A stretch of DNA of 64,000 nucleotides from Nematostella vectensis (Eukaryota; Cnidaria; Anthozoa; Actiniaria; Edwardsiidae): NCBI RefSeq assembly GCF_932526225.1, contig NC_064035.1, positions 6,881,501-6,945,500 of the forward strand. Direction: 5' to 3'. The notes beneath the pieces are model-generated. The model was not told where the DNA came from. It did no database searches and saw only the letters and a program-made list of their open reading frames with translations. Below, piece by piece: positions 39,501 to 49,924 of this stretch. The first letter of the stretch is position 1. Each line of letters opens with the position of its first letter. The position numbers were made by a program, and so were the translations under genes.

Positions 39501-42500
39501 TGTAGCCCATGAGCTGACCAGGAACTTCAACATTGCAGCAGCGATAGCAGAAAATCTGTCCACAGAGCCTACAGTGATGGCGTCTTCTGAAAGTATTAAA
39601 CTTTTCTCCACATTCATAACATTCTTTGCAGGTCTCATCTGGCATCCAGTACTGCTTGAAATCACTTTCCTTATATGCCTGAGACAGCTGGGGGAAAAAC
39701 ATTTAGCTAATCAACACCATGCCATCCAGAAATGTGTAATCGTAACCTCATCCCCAGGTGTGTTGTGATAACCCTGTTGTCACCCATTCTACGCAATAGG
39801 CTGTCCCCTGACAACTGGTAAAACGCTAGGACTATCTCTCCCAAAGGAGAAAATCCCAACTTTAACTGTTTAAATTCAAATATTAATATTGGCAAATATT
39901 CTAAGCAGTTTTTAGATTGCTTGTTATACAATAATAATTTAGCAGGGGCAATAAACAAAACATTTCATGGATTAGACTTTGTGGGGGCTCTGGAGTGACT
40001 CACAAGATATTCACAGTAAATTTACTCTTGCGCTTTGAGAATCTACCAAAGCCATGTTCAGTTGAAGTTAATAATCTTAGTAGTAGTGAGATACTGTATG
40101 TGTAAACTTGTACTGTAATTGACTGATTTCAGTATTATAGTATTATATTATATATGTAATGGCTTATAGTATTATAAGCCATATACACCTCATTCTTGCA
40201 TCATAGTAGCCTGAAGAGATTTCAATTTGCCAATTTCCCATGTTTTGAAAGGCTTTTCCAAGAGCTTCAATAACCGACAAGCCGCTTAGCCAACAGTTGC
40301 CAGGGGAGCAGGCTATGTAATTCTTTAGCTTTGAATGGAAATGTTCAAGTTTAACACTACAAATTGATAACCCTATCTACTGTAATGTGTTGAAGGTTTT
40401 TATCAGGTAACATTTCTATATAAATAATAAAACATATTAAAAAAAATTAAAATATAATTAATAAAACATACAATTCTGATACTGTAAGTGATATAATAAA
40501 TGCCCCCTATCTAAAGAACGCCTCCTAAGCTTACAAGTTTGTAATAAACGCCACTTTCTAACAAGCACCCCCCTCCCCTCTATCTAACGCCCCACCCCTA
40601 CTGTACCCTCTCTCCCAGCTTAAAAACAAATGACATAAGAATTTTGGTAATATAAATCAAATTTAATTAAACTGAGTTTGGCTTCAACTGAGCTTAGGCT
40701 TGCTCAATTTCAAGAAATGCTTGTTACGCAGGCTATAATTTAACCCTTTCACTCCTGGGTACTTTTGAGCGACATTGTAAGAAAAACACACTGAAAACAG
40801 AAACCTCCCCCCCTATTTCAAGTCCAACACTACCAGTTAAGCTAAGCTACCACTGACCCAAGACGGTATGCCTTGAAGTTTCCAACAATGCACTGCGGTG
40901 CCTTTTCTTTCTAGCGACGGCACTACTACAGCCTGTTGCTTACAACAGTTTTGCTTGTAATTTGCTTTAAAAATTACAGCTTTTTCACATCTGGAGAGTG
41001 CCTTAGGACATCATGAAGTCTTTTTGGGCATAATTAATGCTGTGCTTATGGATGTTTGCACGCTAAGGTTGATTCAATGGGATAATTCCTTGCCTGGGCT
41101 TCACCAAGTGAGAAAGGAATTTTCTGGTGAATGGCCTCATACTCTCCGATGTGGGCCTTGTTTGCTACCCAACCTTATTCAAAAATTGTTTTCAGGCTTA
41201 TTCTGGGTTCCTTGGATGTGGAAATGTTTCGTTTGGCTTCGGGGCAAAGAGACTTATAAAAAAAAAACTGTTATGATTTTGGGGGAGGAGATTGCCCGCC
41301 TGTCTGTCAAGGTGTTTCCAAGACTCCCATGATGCAGTGCAGGCATGCAAAATAGGCTAAACATGGTGACTCGCTTCTAATGGAGGTTCTAGCATTGATT
41401 ATTGTGAATGATTGCTGTAAAATGGGAACTGACGGATCGCAATAAAGGTGTCTATTTGTGACTTGATCTGTGTTTGCTTGTCTCTATTTGTAGTTCGGAA
41501 TTTTGTGTCTTTTTTGGTTAGAAATGTTTCTTTGTTTAAGCATTTGTTTACGAATTGGTCAGAAATCAAGGTTGATATTTTGACAAAAAAGTCAATTCTA
41601 TTACATTGCTTAGATGCGCTTTTGAAGGTCGTCTATGCCTTGGATGAATCTATGAGTATCCGGGTCTGGTGATGTTTAGTTTGCATTTTTGACGTTTTGG
41701 AGTTGGGCCTATATTTTACAGGCGTCTCAGGGCGTTATGGCACTGAAAGACTTAATGTGATTCTGACTGAGACTAGAACCCCACTGCACTTGGGTTTGTT
41801 ATATTGTTATAGTTTGTAAAGAACGCCTCTCTCTAATAAACGCCTCCTATATATTACCCCCCCCCCCCCCCAGATCATTATCGGATCATTTAATTAAAGG
41901 CCCAGGCTTTTTTAGGTCATTTACAGTATAATCCATTTCTTACTAAGGAGATCAGCGGCCATGTATAGTGTGCTAAAAATAGATTTGGGGATCCAATCAC
42001 CCTCCTTGCAGCTAGAATGCTGGTTAGAACAGATATAGAGCAGATATATGATGTGGTCATAGTTCAATACATTCATGTCTGACCACAGAAGAGAGCATAG
42101 ATAAGAACTGTTGTCTTATCTAAGAGACAACCTGGAGAACCTGAGGCTGAAAATATTGGTTCAAAGGCAAGAACTAACTAACTCAACTCACAAAAAACAA
42201 CACAGGAATTGACCCTGGAACGCAGTTGAGAGGCACAGGCATGACAAAGTGAAGTTCTGCAAACTGACCCCCTAGGGGATCATGGCTGGTCTACAGATAC
42301 CAACCTAAACCTTAAAAATACAAAATGAAATCCTGAAATCTCAGATTATGACACAGCAAACATATATACCTGTCCTTCCTTTGTGTGATCTGCTATGACA
42401 CTAAGTCTTCTGAACAATGCACTAAGGTTGCGGTACGAAGGTGGGAGTTGTCTAGACTGTCCTGTGTTAGAGACAGAAGTTCGTGGAAGGGCGTGTGCTT

Positions 42501-42994
42501 GGCGCCGATTGAACAAAGGAGAGGACCATGACCTTGTTATTTTTGGGCTAGGAGTGGCTGCTTTTGGAGGTGATGAGCGTGGTGTAGGCCTAAAAATATA
42601 CATTAAAAATTTAAATTGTTATATGCGAGTGTTGCTTGGTTTAAATTTTAAAAAGAACACAAAAAGGCATTGCTATCTTACAAAAAGGCCAAATTTCTTA
42701 GCATCTTACGTTTTTGGGAGGACATAAATGGCTAAGGTAAACAAAGGGAATGAATACTATGAAATAAGCCCCCTTGCCTGCCCCTTCTTTCATTCCTCTA
42801 CCCTTTACAAAACAAAAAAGACAATTTGGGCACAACCAAACAGCCCACAATAATCTTTAGCTACATGTATGAAAGAGGTGAGTTTACAGGAAAAAGATAC
42901 AAAAGTAAGAGTTGTACAATACAATTATACAAGGATGCAAATTCTGACAAATTTTCAAGAAAGTGAGTAACTTTATGGGCTTCAGTGGTATCAG

Positions 42995-43069
<75 letters not shown>

Positions 43070-43515
43070 ATATAATATAATATAATATAATATAATATAA
43101 TATAATATAATATAATATAATATAATATAAAATAATATAATATAATATAATATAATATAATATAATATAATATAATATAATATAATATAATATAATATAA
43201 TATAATATAATATAATATAATATAATATAATATAATATAATATAATATAATATAATATAATATAATATAATATAATATAATATAATATATAATAAATATA
43301 TAATATATATATTATATATATATATATATATAATCTGACGCAATAGCGCGCGCTATTCTAGAAAATGTGCGTTTTTGTCAGTTGTAATGTTTTTGCGTCT
43401 CGCGCCACTATTCTGATGTAAATAAGCTTGTAACGATTCACCTTCTTCAGTCTGCCCTGAAGAAGTCTTATTAAAGGCGAAAATTTGGCAGAGTCGATTT
43501 CCAGTTTTTGGTGTG

Positions 43516-43566
<51 letters not shown>

Positions 43567-44335
43567 TGTTGTTAAATCAGCTAGATTGCAGAATACCCCC
43601 CACTCAAGATTACCGCTTACTGTCAACACATCAACGCCATTGGCAATGTTAGTGAAGAGTGTCAACGTGTCACTGTGTCAACTAAAATCCCCAAATCATC
43701 AATCAATCCCCCAAAATGCTAATTATTTTGAATTGTACTCAAAACTTCGTTTGACAATCCCTTAAAAGTTTTTTTTAGTCTTAAGTTTAAATTTATAACT
43801 TTTTTGACATGGGGACGGGTTGACGAGAAGGCAAGTTGAAGTGAGCACCTGTGGACGAGATGAAAAGAGGATGTGTTGTGCAAAATGGAGCACAAAAACT
43901 CCCACACAAACTTACCATTTTTACCAGCTAATTCCTGAAATAATTTATCGCAGCGCAGCTTTGTATTTAGTCTACAGCAGATTTACACTGCAACCTTTGA
44001 TCACAACTAAGCTTATATACTAAAAGTATTTAAAATCATTACTTTTGTTTTGGTGGCGAAGCAACTTCCGGAGTACCAGCTCTTTTGGGACTTGTTTGAT
44101 CTGATTCGTGTTCATTTACCACTGTTTTAGCTGGTGCTCGATCTGTAGATTGCTCTGATCGTCGCCATGGAAGCAGCTTTGAGAAATTGAAAATCCCTTT
44201 CGATTCTTCTGGGCTTAGAGGTGTAAAGGAAGTGAATCTATGGGCTGAGTGTGACCCACCACCAGCATTTGCAGATGGCGGAATCTTCCTGGCTGTGTTA
44301 GGGGCCTGTGGTCTCTGTGCCTTCGAACTCTGCAT
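18508..44335 (-). CDS. PIKFYVE: PIKfyve, 1-phosphatidylinositol-3-phosphate 5-kinase (37 exons)
   Basis: Makes PI(3,5)P2 from PI3P on endosomes. Coding exons: 44335-44043, 42589-42370, 39687-39498, 38831-38315, 36771-36654, 36318-36093, 35723-35623, 35405-35110, 34595-34481, 34008-33811, 33433-33248, 32803-32684, 32463-31477, 31126-31026, 30821-30750, 30164-29993, 29592-29414, 29099-28986, 28702-28582, 28440-28250, 28002-27903, 27630-26641, 26327-26192, 25347-25309, 24990-24900, 23635-23540, 23357-23235, 22301-22225, 22134-21820, 21240-21175, 21063-20967, 20635-20556, 20276-20173, 19997-19869, 19524-19434, 19125-18964, 18701-18508. Phases agree at every junction; total 2468 aa (human about 2100). 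Domains: FYVE about 190-245 (RRHHCRLCG, PI3P binding); DEP about 360-445; TCP-1/CCT-like about 655-925; Cys-rich CHK region about 1220-1400; PIPK kinase about 2160-2468 with GGKSG, DLKGS, MDYSLLVG and the GGQGKMPT activation loop. The extra length lies in Ser-rich exons 13 and 22. Donors of exons 22 (GTTTGT) and 31 (GTTCGG) are weak, so those edges are least certain. Confidence 0.95.
19197..19410 (+). mobile_element. MITE copy A (CCG..TGTCACCAG ends) in PIKfyve intron 35
   Basis: Begins CCGTAATGTCACCAGTT and ends GTAAACTGGTGACAATACGG, giving inverted ends. The core includes AAACAGGCCATCCGCTCTAA and GAAATATTTTTCGC. The same core occurs at 61495-61730 and, reversed, at 50516-50745. The insertion ends only about 24 bases from the exon 35 donor. 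Confidence 0.8.
19815..19876 (-). repeat. 31-bp duplication of the PIKfyve exon 34 5' splice site
   Basis: On the minus strand, ATGAG|GTAATCTGTCTATC occurs at the exon 34 end (donor 19868-19867) and again 31 bases further into the intron (19837-19836). GTTCTA is shared just upstream. Two potential donors are therefore present; use of the second would add 31 nt and shift frame. Confidence 0.85.
22430..23234. repeat. Degenerate minisatellite next to the PIKfyve exon 27 donor
   Basis: Pyrimidine-rich units such as CTACTATCTCGCCTATATAT and CTCTCCCCCTCGCGTG (plus strand) fill intron 27 up to the exon. Several units contain GATAGTAGGTCACGCGAGATG (minus strand) with small changes. This matches the exon/donor junction GATAG|GTAGGTCACGCGAG, with one G lost. 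Open frames across it (80-170 aa, Leu/Ser/Tyr-rich) are repeat artefacts. Confidence 0.75.
23655..24456. repeat. 19-bp minisatellite, about 42 copies, in PIKfyve intron 25
   Basis: Unit GACTGGGCATAGGGTATAA with C/G, G/A and G/T variants at fixed positions (GCGTATAA, TAGAGTATAA, TAGGCATAG). On the minus strand each unit contains CCCTATGCCCAG, a pyrimidine-YAG string. The array stops about 25 bases short of the exon 26 acceptor at 23636. Open frames of up to 301 aa through it are periodic artefacts (19 bp in three frames gives a 19-aa repeat). Confidence 0.95.
27813..27846. repeat. Telomere-like C-rich tract
   Basis: Minus strand reads AGGTTAGGGTAAGGG, then GTTGGGG repeats. It resembles degenerate TTAGGG telomeric repeats and has four G-runs, so it could fold as a quadruplex. 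It lies in PIKfyve intron 21. Confidence 0.5.
36420..36610. repeat. Degenerate tandem repeat of about 40-60 bp in PIKfyve intron 5
   Basis: Four or five diverged copies built around GTGCATGAGGTACTGTAT and TGTCCTGGATGAGG. They start about 45 bases past the exon 5 donor. Confidence 0.55.
36900..38097. mobile_element. Inverted-repeat element, about 1.2 kb, in PIKfyve intron 4
   Basis: Left arm (about 36904-37056) carries repeated GGACCCGAAACGATCCCC-type units and CCCCAAGGAATTACAG. The right arm (about 37930-38097) is the reverse complement with the same internal units. The roughly 880-bp spacer has no recognisable protein. Long hairpin-forming arms suggest a foldback or MITE-like element. Confidence 0.65.
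39700..42369. other. PIKfyve intron 2; no nested gene supported
   Basis: Contains AT-rich stretches, C-rich dispersed repeat pieces near 40500-40600 and 41810-41875, and two short plus-strand ORFs (102 aa at 41024 and 74 aa at 41448). The ORFs lack domains and splice context, so I do not call them genes. Confidence 0.5.
42996..43332. repeat. (TA)n / (TAATA)n microsatellite in PIKfyve intron 1
   Basis: About 70 bases of TA dinucleotide, then about 230 bases of ATAAT pentanucleotide, then TA again. It is an almost perfect array and self-complementary. A second TA run lies at 43519-43563. Confidence 0.95.
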
Positions 44336-44704
44336 TGTAGCCTGGCTAAAATCTCACTCGCTCCTGCCAAAGCCATTTGTCTCGATTAAGAGTTGTTTAT
44401 CAGAGCCCTGCAGTCCATCTTTTTGCAGGGCAAATTCTCCTCTTGTTGGTTTCTCTCTCATTTGCGTCAAAAAATTGTGTCACGAGTGTTGTACTCTAAA
44501 GTGAGCCCGCAGTCTCTCGTTACCAGACTCTTGTCGGTCAAAGTTTTTAAACTGCGTGTTAAAACACGCAGACGCCAGAGCGCAGATAAGCTCCGAAGTT
44601 CTATGGCCGCGATAGTCCAGGGGGGGGGGGGGACTTCGAGAAAAACAAACGGGGGTGCTCGACAGCTAAGGGCGTGGTCAACAACAATTTTTACCCCTAA
44701 GAGA

Positions 44705-45237
44705 TAGCACATTGGGTGTGGTCGAAGGATCCTTTACATAAATGATACATTTCTGCCGATGGAATGTAATGATGGGTATGAGTATATAAGGGGAGACATA
44801 GCGTGCTAGTCTCACTCTAGCCAGCTCCTCTGTTTAAGCCATATTGACTTTTGCTTTTTTTTTTATATGTGTATTTTTTTTTTTTAACTTTTTCTTCGGC
44901 TCTTAAGCCCCGAGAGCACGCAATGCTGAGCATTGGTTCGGGGAACACGGTCCAGAGTTTTTTCCCACAGCGTTTTTATCTCTGGTTTACGTGTCCGGCT
45001 CAGTATTAACTTCTTGTAAATATAAATTAGGTGATTATAATATTTCACCTTTTCAGGTTGTAATTGTGTTTACTGCTTGTCAGATTGTTTTGCATTGTAA
45101 TGTTTATTCAGCAGTGATTACTGCTAACTGGGCGCTGGCTACATATCAAAAATAAACAGTTCTCCTGTACTGTGTTTGTTGTGAAGTGTTATGAAATGGA
45201 GGCAAAATTGTGGACTTTAAAAGCACACTAGCATACA
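44705..45237 (+). mobile_element. LTR-like segment (possible solo or truncated LTR)
   Basis: Starts TGTGGTCGAAGG and has a TATA box (GAGTATATAAGGGG, about 44780). It carries a poly(A) signal (AAATAAACAG, about 45150) and ends near ACACACA. It is followed by TTGGCACCAGTCGGG, which begins with TGG as a tRNA primer-binding site would. TATA then AATAAA about 370 bases on is the order of an LTR. There is no second LTR and no gag-pol, so this rests on layout only. A TATA-driven host promoter is the alternative. Confidence 0.35.
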
Positions 45238-45303
45238 CACATTGGCACCAGTCGGGCCAAGACGGGACGCTAGCACAGTCTATTACCCGTGCACAGTTCG
45301 GCA

Positions 45304-45348
45304 ACCATGGACAGCTGTTTCGTCCTTATTAGGGCTCGTCAGCATGGC
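45304..45348 (-). ncRNA. Hammerhead-ribozyme-like motif
   Basis: On the minus strand, CCATG (stem I), CTGACGA (core CUGANGA), GCCC-TAATAA-GGAC (stem II with one C-A mismatch), GAAA (core), ACAGCTGT (stem III, palindromic with no loop), C (cleavage position 17) and CATGG (stem I partner) follow in the right order. All core nucleotides needed by a type I hammerhead are present. Tiny stem III hammerheads are known in Penelope-like elements and retrozymes, where they may act as dimers. It lies about 70 bases past the LTR-like segment. The stem II mismatch may mean decay. Confidence 0.6.
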
Positions 45349-45688
45349 ATAGCCATCACGCTAGCCCGGTCGTAGCTCTAGATCCCACATGGATCTAAGC
45401 TGTGGTTTAAAGCACTTCGTTCGAGTCGAAGTCGCCCTGCAGTTTTGCCGATGAAGTTTAACTGAGGCAAACCGGCTATGCCATGCAAGTTGGCTTGGCC
45501 TGTATGTTTAGCTATCGCGATACTAGCCTGTTCTTTTTAAAATCACCGTGAAGCGAAATTTTGAACGACTGCAAAGTCGAAATCACTGGCCTAGAGTTAT
45601 TAATTGAAAGCTTAGATCCACTGAAAGAACCCTAATGAGATTTTGTCCTTTGTTTTGGGCGAGTAAAGTACAGTGAGCCGACAATGAG

Positions 45689-45695
45689 TATAAAA
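45689..45695 (+). promoter_or_regulatory. TATA box of the small secreted-peptide gene
   Basis: TATAAAA. A start site about 30 bases on would give a 5'UTR exon ending CCCAG|GTAAAT at 45783. The coding exon is then joined through the acceptor TTTTTCACAG at 46249. Confidence 0.5.
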
Positions 45696-45847
45696 ACGAC
45701 TTGATCCCAGGACAGCAAATCACTGGGACGTGCAAGTGAGCAGCCCACCTAGAGAAATCGGAAAAGGTCATCGACAGACCCAGGTAAATGTTACTCTACT
45801 CACTTGATCATTGGTACAACATCATAAAGTAAACTTATGTATACAGT

Positions 45848-45946
45848 TGAAGCTCTCGTAAGCGACCACCTTGAGAATTGTGGTCGTTAAAGGAGCTGGT
45901 CTCTTACGAGAGTTTGCTCTCATAAGCGACCACTGGGCGCCAAAAA
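45848..45946. repeat. Dispersed hairpin repeat (TCGTAAGCGACCAC)
   Basis: CTCTCGTAAGCGACCAC and GGTCTCTTACGAGAG are partly complementary, and CTCATAAGCGACCACTGGG repeats the motif. It lies in the proposed 5'UTR intron of the secreted-peptide gene. Confidence 0.5.
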
Positions 45947-46260
45947 CTTGAACAATAGGTGTCGTTCGCTATCGTGATAATAACAACGCTGTTATATTTT
46001 GGTTTATTGCTCGTTTAAAATGAGAAAATTTGGCTGAAAACATCAACCAAGAAGGTGCATTTCAACGGCACGCAAACATATTTCTACAGATTCATTTTTT
46101 CTTTTTCCGAATATTTATACAATCACTAATAACTGTAACTGTGAACAAAACAAACTTAAAATAACTGTATAACCATGTTTGCTGACCAGTTCCACTGACC
46201 AAAATATACATAAATCTAACCTAATTTAACCACCCCGTCTTTTTCACAGATCATTACAAG

Positions 46261-46935
46261 ATGGGTTATCTACTAAAGCTGGCTGCAATTTTCATTCTAT
46301 TCTTCTTTGTCAACAGTGACGGTAGGTTAAATAATTTTATATTTAACACAATTTGCTCATCCGGTTGTAGGACCTTTATTTATTAGTCGAGTAGGTCTCC
46401 GGTTAGTGCGTCGGGGACTGTTCGCGCGCCAAAGAGTAAGAGTTCTAGTCTGCTAAACAAGTTCCCGAAAAGGGCTCCGCAGAAAAGCTCCCTGGCCGTA
46501 TTATCGGGCGAAGCGCTGGGCCAAAATTAGGCCTCCGTTTTTTCGCGCAACTAAGCTCGGCTAACTAGGCTCGGCTTTTCCGTTTTTCACGCAACTAACT
46601 CCTGTTGAGCAGGCTATAGAGGTCCAGATTACCCCCTTAACTTGACCAGGTTTTCTTAGCAAACACGAATAGCGTTTCGCAAAGCAAGGTACATCAGCAG
46701 AAGTGGAGGGAATTTCGTGGTTTATGCTCAAAATCCACCCTTTGGCTGGACGTTCTTATAAAAAGAGTACTAGTTCTATATTGTTTTCACGGTTAGCTTC
46801 TTGTGTTGTCTAGGTCGTGCCGTTGGGGATGATGAGATCTTGATTTCGCTGCAGACAAGGGGGGAGCTCCGTGCAAATGTGCTTACAATCCTGCGCACGG
46901 CACTGGAGGCTACCAGCAGGGAATATACTGGTTAA
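46261..46935 (+). CDS. Small secreted peptide, 60 aa, two coding exons
   Basis: Coding exons 46261-46321 and 46814-46935, joined G|GT across a GT-AG intron. The first exon is preceded by an acceptor at 46249 only 12 bases before the ATG, implying a 5'UTR exon. Residues 1-20 (MGYLLKLAAIFILFFFVNSD) form a textbook signal peptide. About 40 residues remain: no cysteine, acidic then amphipathic (ELRANVLTILRTALEATS), ending in Gly. There is no Lys-Arg processing site. I do not recognise the family. A TATA box 570 bases upstream and AATAAA at 47471 fit a complete short gene. A C-terminal Gly could allow amidation, which is speculation. Splice phase, signal peptide and acceptor together make chance unlikely, but expression is unproven. 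Confidence 0.65.
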
Positions 46936-47261
46936 TAAGATGCCCTAGCGGATGGACCAAATGCAAATAGGGGATTATTGGCGAATGCTGCTTAAAAAAA
47001 CTAGTATCTTGAAGATACATTTTAAGTAATATGTGAAAGGGTTAGGCAACCTGTGTTAAACATGGAAAAATGATTTGCCAAAACAAGAAATCATAGCCAA
47101 ATATATACAGAATATAAGATTTTGTTTATAGGTTAGATTATTATGACTGATATCGCTTTTTCAGATAAATTTTTGTGGGGAACCTTGTAAATGTAACTAA
47201 CAGCTAATGTTCCTGCTTCTTCTGATTTGTTTAACGCAGGAAATCACCTGTACGCAATGTT

Positions 47262-47427
47262 TTACAATCTTATGTTTATAACAAACTAAGATCCTATAAT
47301 GTGGGAAAGCTATGATAAAGCTTTTTGCCCCAGGACAATGGGACTTACAATCTTATGTTTATTACAAACTAAGATCCTATAATGTGGGAAAGCTATGATT
47401 AAGCTTTTTGCCCCAGGACAATGAGAC
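47262..47427 (+). repeat. 83-bp direct tandem duplication
   Basis: Two nearly identical units from TTACAATCTTATGTTTAT to CCCCAGGACAATG, differing at about three positions. It lies in the presumed 3'UTR of the secreted-peptide gene. Confidence 0.9.
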
Positions 47428-47900
47428 TTTGTCTAGCTCTTGCATGGATGATTACTCAAGTGTAAGTCGAAATAAAATTTTAGATAAAAAACACAATTGT
47501 TTTTTTTTTTGTTGTTGTTCCGCCGCACAGCGAAGAGATCTGAGAACGAGGAGAGGGTTTTGGATGACGTCACATCATTAACCACTTATTTTCGGCGTCC
47601 GCCCCCTCTCTAGCAAATGCCAAAGGATAAATAGAAATTGGGCTGGTGACATACTCAAATGAAAGTCATAAATCCGACATAAATTTTCATAAATTATCAT
47701 AAATTTTCCTATGAGTAAAATTCCCGAATCAAGTATCATGGCTACGCCCACGTCACGGTTATGCCCTTTCGAAACGCAGGGCTCCGGCAACCGTAATCAT
47801 AACTTGCCTACAAAAATCAAGTCTCTCTGTTCCCTCTTTTTATGTCTTCGATCATATTTTGCTCATATTTTCTAAACTTATTTACTCCAGCTCTCTGAGC

Positions 47901-48206
47901 TCAATCCTTAGCATCATAGGAGTGGATGACAATCAGAGTATAGTCATTTTCTGGGGCAACAAGTATCTCATACTTGCGCGAGCGAATGCGCAGGAATTTG
48001 AGATCGTTAAGAGGATCCAGGTCCCGCACGGCACTACGCGCCATTTGAGTCATACTCTGGATGTTGGAGAGGTAGATCTGCGTGGTGGAGTTGTCCATTG
48101 TCGAGCGGATTGCAACGCCCTCTGGGTTGGTTATTATAGAGCCAGTTACTCCAGGGTGGTTTATGATTCTTTTTAGAACTTCTTCGACTTCATCTGGACT
48201 TGCCAT
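47901..48206 (-). CDS. DYNLRB1: Dynein light chain roadblock/LC7 (DYNLRB)
   Basis: 101-aa subunit of the cytoplasmic dynein complex, which homodimerises and binds the intermediate chains. The whole family length is present: GVTGSIITNPEGVAIRSTMD in the N-terminal half, then TVRD-type ARSAVRDLDPLNDLKFLRI, then EILVAPENDYTLIVI near the end. The coding part is one uninterrupted exon. An acceptor (TTGCAG) lies four bases before the ATG, so a 5'UTR intron is likely, which argues against a retrocopy. DYNLRB1 versus DYNLRB2 cannot be separated. Confidence 0.93.
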   Translation of the reverse strand: MASPDEVEEVLKRIINHPGVTGSIITNPEGVAIRSTMDNSTTQIYLSNIQSMTQMARSAVRDLDPLNDLKFLRIRSRKYEILVAPENDYTLIVIHSYDAKD

Positions 48207-49145
48207 TATCCTGCAATCATGAAGTCATATTTAAAAGAGCGTTATCTGGTTATGTTACCTCCTCTACCTGCAATATATAAGGGTTAAATACCGAGGAAGG
48301 GCGCAGCCCGAAATTCCCTATTTCGTAACACGGAGGTTCAGTGTGAGCACACTGCGAGAATGGAGCTCACTGACAGCTAAGAAGAGCGACATATTTTTAT
48401 TACGCCAAATATCTTTTTTAAAGAACTGTAATGTCGACGACAATTAACAGGCGGAATGAGTGAGTAGAAGCCTCAGATAGCCACGTCACAGCCTAACTTT
48501 GCTGGTGGAATAATTTTGCAAAATTTCACATAAAAATTTGGCTGAACGTATTGTTTAATTTCGAGGGTTACAAATACAAATTTTGCTTTCATGACAATTG
48601 AATCGATGCATTGTTAATATTCAATCGTTCTTGTTATCAAACCTGTGGCGAAAAAGAGGTGTTTTTTCTACTCAAGGTTTAATAAAATGGTCCTTCACTA
48701 ATATTCACGGTTAATATCTAGTTTTTAACCTACTCCTCATCAGTATTCTAGTTTTTAACCTCATTCATATTTTTAATGAGTACATCTAAGACCCCACTTT
48801 TTCCCTGCTGATACATCAAGCCCTCCCCGTTCTAATTATTAATAGGTATTTTCGTGAAATAAAGGCAATAACAATGGAAAAGGGTCAATCATGTAATAAA
48901 TAACCCATATCTTTTTTCGTTCATTATATACCCTCCTGGGGCGCTTAATTTTTTATATTTTTTCGCGCTTATATGGATATAGAAGTTGATGGGATAATAA
49001 GTAAAGAACAGACCGATTTCCCAGAACTGTCATTAAGCCCAAAGAATAATTGGGCTCTTCTAATAAGCGCCCCCCCCCCCCCCCCCCAATAAGCGCCCCC
49101 TCTCGTATAAGCGATTCCCCATAAAAGCCATTCCCAATAAGCTAA

Positions 49146-49829
49146 GGGGCAGACCATTTGACTTTTGAGAGATGGGGGGTGGGGGGGTGATTTTATGTCT
49201 GCAAGAATTTTTTTTTCGCCCATCGGATGTGCAGAATTTTTTTTCCCCATGTACTGCTATGCAGGATACTTTTTTTTCTTGGAGCCCACGTCTTTTTGCA
49301 GAATTTTTTCCCAATCGGCATTTTTTTCTTTTCTCGTCCTATATCTCTAATATAAAACTCAATACGTTGTGTTTCATTCTTTTTAACCTTCGAATAGATT
49401 AAAATTATAATTCAATAAACTCACTAGGTATAGGGATTATCCATGGTAAGACCTTCGTGTCATAGCCAAATGAGTCTTCGCTATCAAGCTCTTACCTTGC
49501 ATATTGAGTCAGATAAAATAGCAAAAAAAAAGCTTCTTTGAAATCTCTCACATTTGTTAGAATATTTTTTAAGGTTCTGTTGAAATATTCCACAAAACAA
49601 GGACATCTTTAGGGGGTGAGCATTTATATAGATCCCATCTCCTGAATTTTAATGGATGGTCGGTATCTCTGCCTATATGTGAACACAAAAAGAAAAAAAC
49701 ATTTTAGTTGTTTCCTCATTCACATTATATTTTATATAGTCCATCAAATTAATTATGAAATATTTATCTATTTTATCTATTTATATACAATATGATGTTA
49801 CAGTTTATATATTGATCTATTAAACCTTT

Positions 49830-49924
<95 letters not shown>

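Noticed and set aside
41024..41672. 102-aa and 74-aa ORFs as a nested gene in PIKfyve intron 2
   Set aside because: No domain, signal peptide, splice signals or promoter; typical chance lengths for this composition.
42996..43343. 115-aa ORF of Ile/Tyr/Leu
   Set aside because: Pure TA/TAATA microsatellite translation.
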